A stretch of 64,000 bases of DNA, taken from contig CALWXL010000002.1 of NCBI GenBank assembly GCA_944385485.1, positions 42,350 through 106,349 on the forward strand, in the 5' to 3' direction. This document shows positions 18,296 to 27,042 of this stretch, piece after piece. The translations under genes were made by a program, and so were the position numbers. How positions within the stretch are numbered: position 1 is the first letter of the stretch; every line of letters starts with the position of its first letter. Under the pieces are notes generated by a model that saw only the letters and a program-made list of their open reading frames with translations, was not told the origin of the DNA and did no database searches. The stretch comes from an uncultured Oscillospiraceae bacterium (GTDB taxonomy: Bacteria; Bacillota; Clostridia; Oscillospirales; Oscillospiraceae).

Positions 18296-18418
18296 GGTCA
18301 TCCACTCCTTTTGCGCCGCTGCGTTGACGGCGCCGTTGTTGAGTGGTATTATACTCCCATCTGACACCATGAAAATGACCAGTTTTCATATTTTTTATAA
18401 GGTCAGTTGGAGGTCATC
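18296..18418. promoter_or_regulatory. divergent control region of the PdxR regulator and ECF transporter
   Basis: The 123-bp gap holds a minus-strand TATAAT (18348-18353) for the transporter with no good -35, as expected for an activated promoter. It also holds repeated blocks around ATGACCAG and GGTCAGTTGG near 18375-18410 that could be MocR-type direct-repeat operators. Exact operator limits cannot be set by eye. Confidence 0.45.
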
Positions 18419-19834
18419 ATGGAACATCCCATTCACATGCCAGTTTTCCAGGGTAAAGAGCCCCTGTATTTGCAGTTGTATCAACACCTGGCCCGGGAGA
18501 TCCAACAGGGTCGACCGGGAGCAGGGAAAAAGTTGCCCTCCAAGCGGCGGCTTTGCACCATGTTGGGGGTGAGCATGAGCACGGTGGAAGGGGCTTATTC
18601 CCTGCTGCTGGCGGAAGGGTATGTCCGCAGCCTGCCTCGCAGCGGCTATGTGGCCGCCCAGCTCCACGACGTGCAGGTTCAGCCTGTTCCCGATCTGCTC
18701 CCCGCCCCTGCTCCTGCCTCCCAGTGGAAATATGACTGTTCCACCTCAGCGGTGGACACCTCGGTGTTTCCCTTCTCCTCCTGGGCCCGCATCAACAAAG
18801 ATGCGGTGTACCAAAACCCTGGCCTGCTCCAGCCGGGCCATCCCCAGGGGGATGAGCCTTTGCGGGTGGCTCTGGCGGGTCTGCTGGCCCAGTACCGGGG
18901 GGTGCGCTGTTCCCCGGAACAGATTGTGGTAGGGGCCGGCGCCGACTACCTGCTCTCCCTCCTGCTCCAGCTTTTCCCCCAAGGCAGCACCGTAGCTCTG
19001 GAGGACCCGGGCTATCCCACCGCCTGGTCCGCGGTGGAGCGCCATGGACACCACCCGGTGTCCATCCCCGTGGATAGCCAGGGCATGGAACCCCAGGCCC
19101 TGGAGGCATCGGGAGCCACCCTGGCCTACGTCACCCCCTCCCATCAGTTCCCCCTGGGGGTGACCATGCCGGTGGAGCGGCGCAGCCGTCTGCTGCGCTG
19201 GGCCTCCCAGGCACATGGACGTTACCTGCTGGAAGACGACTATGACAGCGAATTCCGTTATGCCTCCCGGCCCATTCCGGCCTTGCAGGGGCTGGACCAT
19301 GGAGGCCGGGTCATCTACCTGGGCACCTTTTCCCGATCCATTGCCCCCGCCATCCGTGTGGCCTATCTCATTTTGCCGCCCCAGCTCTTGGCCCAATACC
19401 GCCGCATCTTCCCCAAAACTGCCTGCACGGTGTCCCGGTTTGAACAGGAAACCCTGCGTCAATTTCTCGTACAGGGGCTGTACAGCCGCCATCTCCGCCG
19501 CTCCGGCAACCTATATCGCCGGAAATGCTCCCTGCTCACCCAGGCCCTGGAAGGGTGCGGGTACCTGACCTTGTCAGGGCGGGGAGCAGGCCTGCACTTT
19601 CTCCTCACCGCCCCCCACCTCACCGAGGGGGAGATGGTCGCACGGGCAGCAGAAAGCGGCCTCCGGGTCTACCCCCTCAGCCGCTACTGCCATCAAATCG
19701 TTCCGCCCCCCTCCACCGTGGTGGTGGGGTATGCCGGACTGCCCGCCGATGAACTGGAGGCATGCGCCGCCCTGCTGGGACGCGCTTTGGCTCCCGTCAC
19801 TGCTCCTGGGAAGGACGCACCTCCAGGCGAATGA
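18419..19834 (+). CDS. pdxR: MocR/PdxR-type GntR regulator with aminotransferase-like domain
   Basis: A 471-residue protein: an N-terminal GntR winged helix (LYLQLYQHLAREIQQG, then KLPSKRRLCTMLGVSMSTVE) and a C-terminal fold-type I aminotransferase domain (EDPGYPTAW, YVTPSHQFPLG, LLEDDYDSEFRY). These regulators sense pyridoxal phosphate. At the place of the Schiff-base lysine the sequence reads GTFSRSIAPAIR, so the usual Lys appears to be Arg; that would change how PLP is bound. GGAGG lies five bases before ATG 18419. The last 38 bases overlap the 3' end of spoIIE on the other strand. Confidence 0.83.
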   Translation: MEHPIHMPVFQGKEPLYLQLYQHLAREIQQGRPGAGKKLPSKRRLCTMLGVSMSTVEGAYSLLLAEGYVRSLPRSGYVAAQLHDVQVQPVPDLLPAPAPASQWKYDCSTSAVDTSVFPFSSWARINKDAVYQNPGLLQPGHPQGDEPLRVALAGLLAQYRGVRCSPEQIVVGAGADYLLSLLLQLFPQGSTVALEDPGYPTAWSAVERHGHHPVSIPVDSQGMEPQALEASGATLAYVTPSHQFPLGVTMPVERRSRLLRWASQAHGRYLLEDDYDSEFRYASRPIPALQGLDHGGRVIYLGTFSRSIAPAIRVAYLILPPQLLAQYRRIFPKTACTVSRFEQETLRQFLVQGLYSRHLRRSGNLYRRKCSLLTQALEGCGYLTLSGRGAGLHFLLTAPHLTEGEMVARAAESGLRVYPLSRYCHQIVPPPSTVVVGYAGLPADELEACAALLGRALAPVTAPGKDAPPGE

Positions 19835-22118
19835 CCATCACCGTGCGGTCATCCTCCTCCCCCTCTCGCCGACCGCTCTCCGCCAAAACCATGGCCGCAA
19901 GCTCCTGGGGCGAGGTGCCCTGGTATTCTTCTAGCAGGTGGCGCAGCCAGCCATCCTCCCGTTGGCTCACCACCCCGTCACTGACCAGGACCACCCAATC
20001 TCCCGCCCCCAGCTGCTGAGGAAAGATGTCCGCCTTCATGCCGGGGATTACTCCCGCGGGCATGGAGCGGCCCACCACCCGCTCTACGCCCCCGGGCTTT
20101 TTGAAGTAGGTGGGTGCCGCCCCCAGTTTGTACACCGCGCTGCGGCCGGAAAAGAGGTCCACTTGGAACAGATCCACCGTGGTAAAGCCCCCCTGGGCCT
20201 CTCCCCGCAGGGCCAGAGCCTCCCCCACGGTGGCTAAAGCCGCCTCCACCTCCAGGCCAGCCCGGAGGAACTTCTCCAGCAGCCCCAGGGCACAGTTGCT
20301 GTCCTCCCGGGCCGCTGGGCCGCTGCCCATGCCATCGCAGAGCAGGAAATTGAGGCGCCCCCCGTCGTCTTTGAACCAGGCCCCGCTGTCCCCGCTCACC
20401 GACTGTCCCTTGCGGTCTGCCGCTGCCAGACCAGCCACCGCCACCAGGGGCTCCTGCTGCACCAGCACCACCTGGCCCTTTCGGCTTCCCTCCTGGCGCA
20501 GGGGACAGCCCAACAAGGTGGACAGGCGGCCCAGCTCACCCCCCTGCACCAATCGTTCCACATCCGGCCCCTCTGCCAGAACATGTACATGGCCCAACCG
20601 GTCCTGGGAAACGGTGCACCGCCCCTGGATGCCCAACGTCTTCATACGCTGGGTGACCAGACGCTGACGGCGAGGGTCCACATTGGGCTCCTCATCCAGC
20701 TGTCCCGCCGCCTTGTCCAGCACCTGGGCCAACTGTCCGTACTGGGCACACACCGCCGCCCGACTCTCCCGCACCCGGCTGTCATACCGACGCCGGGCCA
20801 GAAGGCTGCGCAATTCCCGGTTCGCCGCCGCCAAGAAGGCCTCAAACTGGGTGCATCGCCCGGAAAAGTGGAGGGGAAAGTCCTCCCGCACCCCCTCTCC
20901 TCGCTCCATCATGGGGATCATGGCATCGGACAGAGCGGTGCGGGTGGACTGGTATTCCTGCTGCCAGCACCGCTCCCGTTGGCGGCACCGGGCACACACC
21001 TCCTCGGCGGTGCGGTCAAAGATGCGACTGGTGTCCTCATCGTTGGGGGCGGCTGGCGTGAAGGCCTCCCGCAGGCCTCCGGTCACCGCCCGAAAGGCGG
21101 TGGCGGTGCGGCGCAGCTGCTGGGCGGCCAGCTCCCGGCCCAGCTTTCCCACGTCCTCCCCCTCCTCTCGGCGAAGCACCGCGCCCACCCGGCTGACCAG
21201 GGCCTCGGGCTGGAGCAAAAACAGCACCGCCCCCAGCACCATCTCCAGGCCCACCGCCTGCACGTCCTGGTCGGCGCCTGTCCACAGCACGGACACCCCG
21301 CCGGACACCACGTAAATCAGGGCGCACACCAGCCGTCCATGGCCGCCCCAGGCCCCGGCCAACAGCCCCGGCAAGGCATAGACCAACGTGCCGTAGGGCA
21401 AAGTACCTTGGGCGGCATCCATGGCCACCCCCGCCACCACGCCGGTGGCGGCCCCTATCCCCACGCCGCCTTTCCAGGCGGCAGTCATCACCACCAACAC
21501 GCACAGCACCCGGCCCAGGGAGATGACCCCGCCCAGCATGACCCGGGCTAAGGTCATCATCACCGTCCCCCCCAGCACCAACACCCCCACCAGCTGGGCG
21601 GTAGTCCAGGGGGCCGGGTGGCTCCGGGTGCGCAGCACCATGGCCTGGCGGTAACAGTACACTGCCCCGGCGGTAAGGGCTAGTTCCACCCCGAAGGCCG
21701 CCAGGTCATCCGTATGCCATCCCAGCGCGGATTGATAGACAAAGCCCACCGCACCGTTGAGCAGCGCTGCCATCAATGGCATAAACCACGGCTTGCGGTA
21801 GATGCGGAACTCCCCCACCGCCAACGCCACGGCGTACACCATCATGGAAGCGGCGATGTATCGCAATCCATCCACAAAGCCCCGAAAGGACAGGTAGCCC
21901 AGGGTGGCCCCCAACAGGGCGCACACCCCTTCCCAGCCGGGCCCCCATACTGCCACCAGGGCCAGGGCAAAAAAGGAGTGGCCCTGTAAAAATTCCGCTC
22001 CTGTGAGGACCGCGGTCAACAAAAATGCAATGGCGCACTCGCCCAGCCTTGCCCGCAGCGGCATCACCCGCCGCCCCTTCGACCAAACTCGGCCCAGTGC
22101 TCCTTCTTTCCCCGTCAT
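19797..22118 (-). CDS. spoIIE: stage II sporulation protein E, PP2C phosphatase
   Basis: A 773-residue SpoIIE. The N-terminal half has about ten membrane helices, then a regulatory region with a Cys pair (CARCRQRERCW), and a C-terminal PP2C serine phosphatase with LLCDGMGSGPAA, LFSGRSAVYKLGAAPTY and VLVSDGVV. In sporulation it sits at the polar septum and dephosphorylates SpoIIAA to free sigma-F in the forespore. GAGG lies upstream of ATG 22118, and TATAAT is seen on the minus strand (22156-22151) without a good -35, which fits a Spo0A-activated promoter. Convergent overlap with pdxR is 38 bp. Confidence 0.95.
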   Translation of the reverse strand: MTGKEGALGRVWSKGRRVMPLRARLGECAIAFLLTAVLTGAEFLQGHSFFALALVAVWGPGWEGVCALLGATLGYLSFRGFVDGLRYIAASMMVYAVALAVGEFRIYRKPWFMPLMAALLNGAVGFVYQSALGWHTDDLAAFGVELALTAGAVYCYRQAMVLRTRSHPAPWTTAQLVGVLVLGGTVMMTLARVMLGGVISLGRVLCVLVVMTAAWKGGVGIGAATGVVAGVAMDAAQGTLPYGTLVYALPGLLAGAWGGHGRLVCALIYVVSGGVSVLWTGADQDVQAVGLEMVLGAVLFLLQPEALVSRVGAVLRREEGEDVGKLGRELAAQQLRRTATAFRAVTGGLREAFTPAAPNDEDTSRIFDRTAEEVCARCRQRERCWQQEYQSTRTALSDAMIPMMERGEGVREDFPLHFSGRCTQFEAFLAAANRELRSLLARRRYDSRVRESRAAVCAQYGQLAQVLDKAAGQLDEEPNVDPRRQRLVTQRMKTLGIQGRCTVSQDRLGHVHVLAEGPDVERLVQGGELGRLSTLLGCPLRQEGSRKGQVVLVQQEPLVAVAGLAAADRKGQSVSGDSGAWFKDDGGRLNFLLCDGMGSGPAAREDSNCALGLLEKFLRAGLEVEAALATVGEALALRGEAQGGFTTVDLFQVDLFSGRSAVYKLGAAPTYFKKPGGVERVVGRSMPAGVIPGMKADIFPQQLGAGDWVVLVSDGVVSQREDGWLRHLLEEYQGTSPQELAAMVLAESGRREGEEDDRTVMVIRLEVRPSQEQ

Positions 22119-22191
22119 AGCAAATCCCTCGCATTCGTCCAGTTTTGGCCATTATAGCTTGTCCCCCTCAAGAAGGAGGTCGTAACCTGTC

Positions 22192-22220
22192 TTGCCCGGT
22201 GGTGGAATCTGTGGTATGAT
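22192..22220 (+). promoter_or_regulatory. sigma-A promoter of the dus gene
   Basis: TTGCCC (22192-22197), a 17-base spacer and TATGAT (22215-22220). The predicted start near 22227 gives a leader of about 25 bases with GGAG before the GTG start. Confidence 0.75.
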
Positions 22221-22252
22221 GGGTGGCATTGATGAGCAAAGGAGAACGCTTT

Positions 22253-23224
22253 GTGAAAATTGGTAACGTAGAACTCAACACACGTCTGGTGCTGGCCCCC
22301 ATGGCCGGAGTCACCGACGTGGCCTTCCGTACCGTGTGCCGGGAGCTGTCCGGCTGCTATACCGTCACCGAGATGGTCAGCGCCAAGGCCCTGTGCTACG
22401 GAGATAAAAAAACCGCCTCCCTCCTCACTCTGGGTGAGGGAGAGCACCCCTGTGCCGTTCAGATCTTTGGCAGCGAAGAGGCCGCCATGGAAAAGGGCGC
22501 CGCTCTGGCCCTGGAGCAGTCAGGGGCGGACATCATTGACATCAACATGGGCTGTCCCGTACCCAAGATTGCCGGGTCCGGAGACGGCTCTGCTCTGATG
22601 AAGGACCCGGACAAGGCCGCCCGGGTGGCCGCCGCCGTGGTGCGGGGCGCCGGAGGCAAGCCCGTCACCGTCAAGTTCCGTCTGGGCTGGGACAAGGGCT
22701 CCATCAACTGTGTGGAGTTTGCCCGGCGCATGGAGGATGTGGGTGTGGCCGCCGTGGCCGTCCATGGCCGCACCCGCACCCAGATGTATTCCGGCACCGC
22801 CAACTGGGACTACATCCGAGAGGTCAAACAGGACGTCTCCATCCCCGTCATGGTCAATGGCGATGTATTTTCCGCCAAAGACGCGCTGCGTGCCCTGTCC
22901 TACACCGGAGCGGATATGGTGATGGTGGGCCGGGGCACCTTCGGAAATCCCTGGCTCATGCAGCAGTGCGCCGCCGCCCTGGAGGGCCGTGAGGTACCGG
23001 AAACGCCTCCTCTGGCCCAGCGCTGTGACGTGGCGGAACGTCAGTTTGAACTTGCCAAAGCCCACAAGGGGGAGCGCATTGCCTGTCTGGAAATGCGCCG
23101 CCACTACGCCTGGTACCTGAAAGGGGTCCCTTACGCCGGGTATTGGAAGGAGCAGATCTGCTCCATTGAGACCGCTGAAGATTTTTACCGGGCCAGCGCC
23201 GGAATCCGCCGGGATCTGTGTTGA
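22253..23224 (+). CDS. dusB: tRNA-dihydrouridine synthase (DusB family)
   Basis: A 323-residue FMN enzyme reducing uridines in tRNA. Typical segments are LVLAPMAGVTDVAFR at the N-terminus, CAVQIFGSEEA, IDINMGCPVPKI with the catalytic Cys, VTVKFRLGWD, VHGRTRTQMYSG, VMVNGDVFS and MVGRGTFGNPWLM. GTG 22253 is chosen because GGAG lies eight bases upstream; the open frame upstream contains that site. A sigma factor gene follows after 33 bp in the same direction. Confidence 0.93.
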   Translation: MKIGNVELNTRLVLAPMAGVTDVAFRTVCRELSGCYTVTEMVSAKALCYGDKKTASLLTLGEGEHPCAVQIFGSEEAAMEKGAALALEQSGADIIDINMGCPVPKIAGSGDGSALMKDPDKAARVAAAVVRGAGGKPVTVKFRLGWDKGSINCVEFARRMEDVGVAAVAVHGRTRTQMYSGTANWDYIREVKQDVSIPVMVNGDVFSAKDALRALSYTGADMVMVGRGTFGNPWLMQQCAAALEGREVPETPPLAQRCDVAERQFELAKAHKGERIACLEMRRHYAWYLKGVPYAGYWKEQICSIETAEDFYRASAGIRRDLC

Positions 23225-23257
23225 TCGCACCGTATTCTCCCCAAGGAGGTGATGGAC

Positions 23258-23827
23258 GTGGAGGAACAGGTGTGGATTTCCCAATCTGCCGCCGGTGACG
23301 CCCACGCCTTCGCCCACCTGGTGGAGCGATACGAAAAAACCGTCTACCACCACGCCCTGCGCCTGGTGGGCAGCCGGGAGGATGCCGCCGACGTGACCCA
23401 AGAGGTCTTTTGGAAGGCATGGCGGGCTCTGCCCTCCTTTCGAAAGGAGAGCAGCTTCTCCACCTGGCTCTACCGCCTCACCGACAACGCCTGTCTGGAC
23501 CTGCTGCGCCGGGAGAAAAAGCGCCGGGGTGACACCTCCCTGGAAACCGACGAAGGCCTGTCCCTGGCCCAGCAGCTCCCCCATCCTGCCCCCTCGCCCC
23601 AGGACCATGTGGAGGCTCAGGAGCGGCAGGCAGCCCTGGAGCAGGGCCTGGCCCAGCTGTCTGAAGAACACCGCCGTATTCTAGTGCTGCGGGAAATCAG
23701 CGGCCTGTCCTACCAGGAGATCGGCTCCATCCTGGGTCTGGCCGACGGCACCGTGAAGTCCCGTCTGGCCCGAGCCCGCATGGCCTTGGCAAATTATTTG
23801 AGAAAAACCGGGAACTTTTTCCCCTGA
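23258..23827 (+). CDS. ECF-type RNA polymerase sigma factor
   Basis: A 189-residue ECF sigma factor. Region 2 spans about residues 20-90 (LVERYEKTVYHHALRLVGSREDAADVTQEVFWKAW) and region 4 is at the C-terminus (LSEEHRRILVLREISGLSYQEIGSILGLADGTVKSRLARAR). GTG 23258 has GGAGG eight bases upstream; ATG 23252 and GTG 23249 are too close to it. The next gene encodes its likely anti-sigma factor. The target promoter set is unknown. Confidence 0.9.
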   Translation: MEEQVWISQSAAGDAHAFAHLVERYEKTVYHHALRLVGSREDAADVTQEVFWKAWRALPSFRKESSFSTWLYRLTDNACLDLLRREKKRRGDTSLETDEGLSLAQQLPHPAPSPQDHVEAQERQAALEQGLAQLSEEHRRILVLREISGLSYQEIGSILGLADGTVKSRLARARMALANYLRKTGNFFP

Positions 23828-23880
23828 ACTGCGTCCAATCCAGTAAAGACACATCATCCCCGGAAAGGAGGGTCATCGGT

Positions 23881-24522
23881 ATGGAGCATGAAACATATTG
23901 GGAGTGGATCAGTGCAGACCTGGACGGTGAATTATCCCCCGCCCAGCACGCCCAGTTGGAGGAACATCTCCACACCTGCCCGTCCTGTGCCCAGCTGTAT
24001 CGGGACCTCTCCCTACAAAGCGAAGGGTTAAGGCAGCTGGACACCGCCCTTCCTTCAGACCTGCACCAGAACATTCTGGAGCACCTGCCTCCCCAGCTCA
24101 CCGTGCACTGCTCTCATCGAACATGGAAGGTATGGGGCTCTCTGGCCGCCTGCCTGGCCCTGGTGGTAGCTCTGGGCTATACCTCCCTGCAACATGGCCA
24201 GGAAAACACCGCCCCAGTGTCCGCCCGATCCAATCCCGGCATCGCCCCCGCTGTCTTCTCGGTCCAACCTCAGGATCTGGACGTTCCCGGCGGCGACACG
24301 GTACTCCTGCTCTCCGCTCCCCTGCCCCAGTCCGGCCTGGACCTGTTGCAGAACCTGCCCACCACCACGCTGGACGGGGGCTATGTATGCTGCGTGGCAG
24401 ACCCGGACACCACCCAGGCCTTGGTGGAGTTTTTGGACCAGACTGCTTTGGGTTACACCCAGTCTCCGGCCTCCCACCCCGACGGCAGCGGAGACACAGC
24501 CATTGTCTGGCCCGTGGCCTGA
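23881..24522 (+). CDS. zinc-finger anti-sigma factor
   Basis: A 213-residue membrane protein with an N-terminal anti-sigma zinc domain (HAQLEEHLHTCPSCAQLY: the His-x3-Cys-x2-Cys pattern), one membrane helix (VWGSLAACLALVVALGYT) and a small external domain. It should hold the ECF sigma factor encoded 53 bp upstream at the membrane until a signal arrives. The external part (residues about 110-213) matches no family I know. GGAGG lies upstream of ATG 23881. Confidence 0.85.
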   Translation: MEHETYWEWISADLDGELSPAQHAQLEEHLHTCPSCAQLYRDLSLQSEGLRQLDTALPSDLHQNILEHLPPQLTVHCSHRTWKVWGSLAACLALVVALGYTSLQHGQENTAPVSARSNPGIAPAVFSVQPQDLDVPGGDTVLLLSAPLPQSGLDLLQNLPTTTLDGGYVCCVADPDTTQALVEFLDQTALGYTQSPASHPDGSGDTAIVWPVA

Positions 24523-24588
24523 GCAGAGGTATTTTCGTCATTTCCCCCAAATCCGACCCATTGACAGCAAACTTTTTTCACCACTTCG

Positions 24589-24625
24589 ATACAGGTTTTG
24601 CCTTCCGGCAAAACCTGTATTTTTC
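24589..24625 (+). terminator. intrinsic terminator after the anti-sigma gene
   Basis: ATACAGGTTTTGCC pairs perfectly with GGCAAAACCTGTAT around TTCC, followed by TTTTC. It ends the dus-sigma-anti-sigma transcript. Confidence 0.9.
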
Positions 24626-24722
24626 TTTCTCCCACAACGTCCGTAAACCAAATTCACTTTACAGGCAATTTGTATTTTTTACGGTAGTGCAAAAAAGTTT
24701 TCGTCATTTTGTCAAATAACCG

Positions 24723-24751
24723 TTGCAAATCTTCTCGCACCATTGTATAAT
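24723..24751 (+). promoter_or_regulatory. sigma-A promoter of the EF-G-like gene
   Basis: TTGCAA (24723-24728), a 17-base spacer and consensus TATAAT (24746-24751). Transcription would begin near 24758, 54 bases before the start codon. Confidence 0.85.
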
Positions 24752-24811
24752 TCATTCAAGCCCCATCCCCAGGGATGGAGCAAATGGCAAAGATTAAGGA
24801 GTGGAAGAAAC

Positions 24812-26881
24812 ATGAGCTATTCTCCGCATGCAATTCGAAACATCTGTCTGTTGGGTCACGGTGGTAACGGAAAGACCACCCTGGTGGAGAGTTTCCTGCG
24901 TACGACCGGCGTCATCGACCGTCTGGGGAAGACCTCCGACGGCAACACCGTCAGCGACTACGATCCCGAGGAAATCAAGCGTCAGATCTCCATCTCCGCC
25001 TCTGTGATCCCTGTGGAATATAAGGGTTGTAAGATCAACGTGCTGGACACTCCCGGTAACTTCGACTTTACCGGTGAGGTGGCCGAGTGCCTGTCTGTGG
25101 CCGACGCCGGTATTCTGGTGTGCGCAGCCAAGGGCGGCCTGTCCGTCGGCACCGAGCGGGCCTGGAAGATGCTCAATGAGCGCAAGCTGCCCCGCCTGGT
25201 CTACATCTCCAAGATGGACGAAGACAATGTGGACTTTAACTCTGCCTTCGACACTCTGCGGGAACATTTCGGTAAGAACATCGCCCCCATGGTGGTCCCC
25301 ATCTGGGACGAGAACAAGAAAGTCACCGGCATCGCCGATGTGCTGCATAAGAGAGCCTTTGAGCTCCACGACGGCAAACGTGTGGAGATCGACGTTCCCG
25401 AGGACAAAATCCCCGTCATCGAGGAAATTTACGAAAAACTCATGGAGTCCGTGGCTGAGACCAGCGAGGAGTTCATGGACAAGTACTTCTCCGGCGAGCC
25501 CTTTACGTACGCCGAAGTGGTGCAAGGCCTGAAGGCCGGTGTCCGGGACGGCTCCATCATCCCCGTGCTGTGCGGCTCCGCCTACACCGGATTGGGCACC
25601 ATGATGCTGCTGGATCTGATCATCGACCTGCTGCCCACGCCTCTGGAAGGCATCCCCGCCATGGGTACCGACCGTGAGGGTGAGCCTGCGGAGTTTATCG
25701 TCTCCCAGGGTGCTGTGCCTGCCGCCTACGTCTTTAAGACTGTGGCTGACCAGTACGGCAAGTTCTCCTTCGTCAAGGTCCTCTCCGACCACCTCTCCCC
25801 CGACATGACTCTGGTGGACACCAACACCGGCAACAACGAAAAGCTGGGCCGCCTGTATGTGATGTGCGGCAAGAAGAGCACCGAGGTCAAGGAGCTTCTG
25901 TGCGGTGACATCGGCGCCATTGGTAAGATGGATAAGGTCAAGACCGGGGACACCCTCAGTGACGCCCGTAAGTTTATGAAGCTGGATCCCATCCCCTTCG
26001 CCGAGCCCAACTACTCCAAGGCCATCGCCCCCAAGACCCGTGGCCAGGAGGATAAGATCGCTGCCGGTCTGGCCCGCCTCAACGAGGAGGACCCCACCTT
26101 CCATGTGGTCAACAACGCCGAAACCCACCAGATGGTGGTGACCACCGCCGGCGACATTCAGATGGATGTGCTGGTGAGCAAGCTCAAGAGCCGCTTCGGC
26201 GTGGAAGTGGTGCTCAGCGAGCCCCGGGTGGCCTACCGTGAGAAGATCCGCAAGAGCGTGTCCAAGCAGGGCCGTCATAAGAAGCAGACCGGCGGTTCCG
26301 GCCAGTTCGGTGATGTGTGGATTCGCTTCGAGCCGGGCCAGAACGAGGAACTGGAGTTCTGTGAAGAGGTGTTCGGCGGCTCCGTGCCCAAGAACTTCTT
26401 CCCCGCCGTGGAAAAGGGCCTGCGGGAGGCTTGCCTGCACGGTGTGTTGGCCGGTTACCCCGTAGTGAACCTGAAGGCCACGCTGTACGATGGAAGCTAC
26501 CACCCCGTGGACTCCTCGGAAATCGCCTTTAAGACCGCCGCACAGCTGGCCTACAAGGCCGCTCTGCCCGAGGCCTCCCCCGTGCTCATGGAGCCGGTGG
26601 GCGAGCTGAAGGTGACTATCCCCGACAACTACATGGGCGATGTCATCGGCGATCTGAATAAGCGCCGTGGCCGTGTGATGGGTATGGACCCCACCGACGA
26701 CGGTTGCCAGATCATCACCGCCGAGGTCCCCATGGCCGAGATGATGACCTACGCCATCGATCTGCGGGCCATGACCCAGTCCCGTGGCTCCTTCGTGTTC
26801 CACTTCGTCCGCTACGAGGACTGCCCCCCTGCCGCCCAGGAGAAGGCCATTGCCGCCGCCAAGGCCATGGCAGAGGAATAA
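24812..26881 (+). CDS. EF-G-like translational GTPase (EF-G2 type)
   Basis: A 689-residue GTPase with all five EF-G domains. G1 is GHGGNGKTTL rather than the AHIDAGKTT of the main EF-G, G3 is DTPGNFDF and G4 is SKMD where canonical factors have NKMD. Those changes place it with EF-G-like paralogues, whose cellular role is unclear. The main fusA gene, normally beside rpsL/rpsG, is not here. ATG 24812 has AAGGAG about ten bases upstream. It is a single-gene transcript between a promoter and a terminator. Confidence 0.88.
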   Translation: MSYSPHAIRNICLLGHGGNGKTTLVESFLRTTGVIDRLGKTSDGNTVSDYDPEEIKRQISISASVIPVEYKGCKINVLDTPGNFDFTGEVAECLSVADAGILVCAAKGGLSVGTERAWKMLNERKLPRLVYISKMDEDNVDFNSAFDTLREHFGKNIAPMVVPIWDENKKVTGIADVLHKRAFELHDGKRVEIDVPEDKIPVIEEIYEKLMESVAETSEEFMDKYFSGEPFTYAEVVQGLKAGVRDGSIIPVLCGSAYTGLGTMMLLDLIIDLLPTPLEGIPAMGTDREGEPAEFIVSQGAVPAAYVFKTVADQYGKFSFVKVLSDHLSPDMTLVDTNTGNNEKLGRLYVMCGKKSTEVKELLCGDIGAIGKMDKVKTGDTLSDARKFMKLDPIPFAEPNYSKAIAPKTRGQEDKIAAGLARLNEEDPTFHVVNNAETHQMVVTTAGDIQMDVLVSKLKSRFGVEVVLSEPRVAYREKIRKSVSKQGRHKKQTGGSGQFGDVWIRFEPGQNEELEFCEEVFGGSVPKNFFPAVEKGLREACLHGVLAGYPVVNLKATLYDGSYHPVDSSEIAFKTAAQLAYKAALPEASPVLMEPVGELKVTIPDNYMGDVIGDLNKRRGRVMGMDPTDDGCQIITAEVPMAEMMTYAIDLRAMTQSRGSFVFHFVRYEDCPPAAQEKAIAAAKAMAEE

Positions 26882-26899
26882 ACCATTCCACAAACTCTT

Positions 26900-26935
26900 T
26901 GTGCCATGCCGCAGCCAGACCTGCGGCATGGCACA
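26900..26935 (+). terminator. intrinsic terminator of the EF-G-like gene
   Basis: A perfect 15-bp stem (26900-26914 with 26921-26935, loop CCAGAC) follows the stop codon by about 20 bases. The T-rich tail is weak (ATTGCTTT). Confidence 0.75.
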
Positions 26936-26956
26936 ATTGCTTTACACGACTTTTTC

Positions 26957-26985
26957 TTGCATATCTCCGGCAGGTGTGGTATATT
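26957..26985 (+). promoter_or_regulatory. promoter of the CNNM/CorC gene
   Basis: TTGCAT (26957-26962), 17-base spacer, TATATT (26980-26985). It is just downstream of the previous terminator. Confidence 0.7.
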
Positions 26986-27042
26986 TGGTGACAATACCCA
27001 AGCACATTGAAAAAGAGAAATGAATTGAGGAGTGATGATTCC

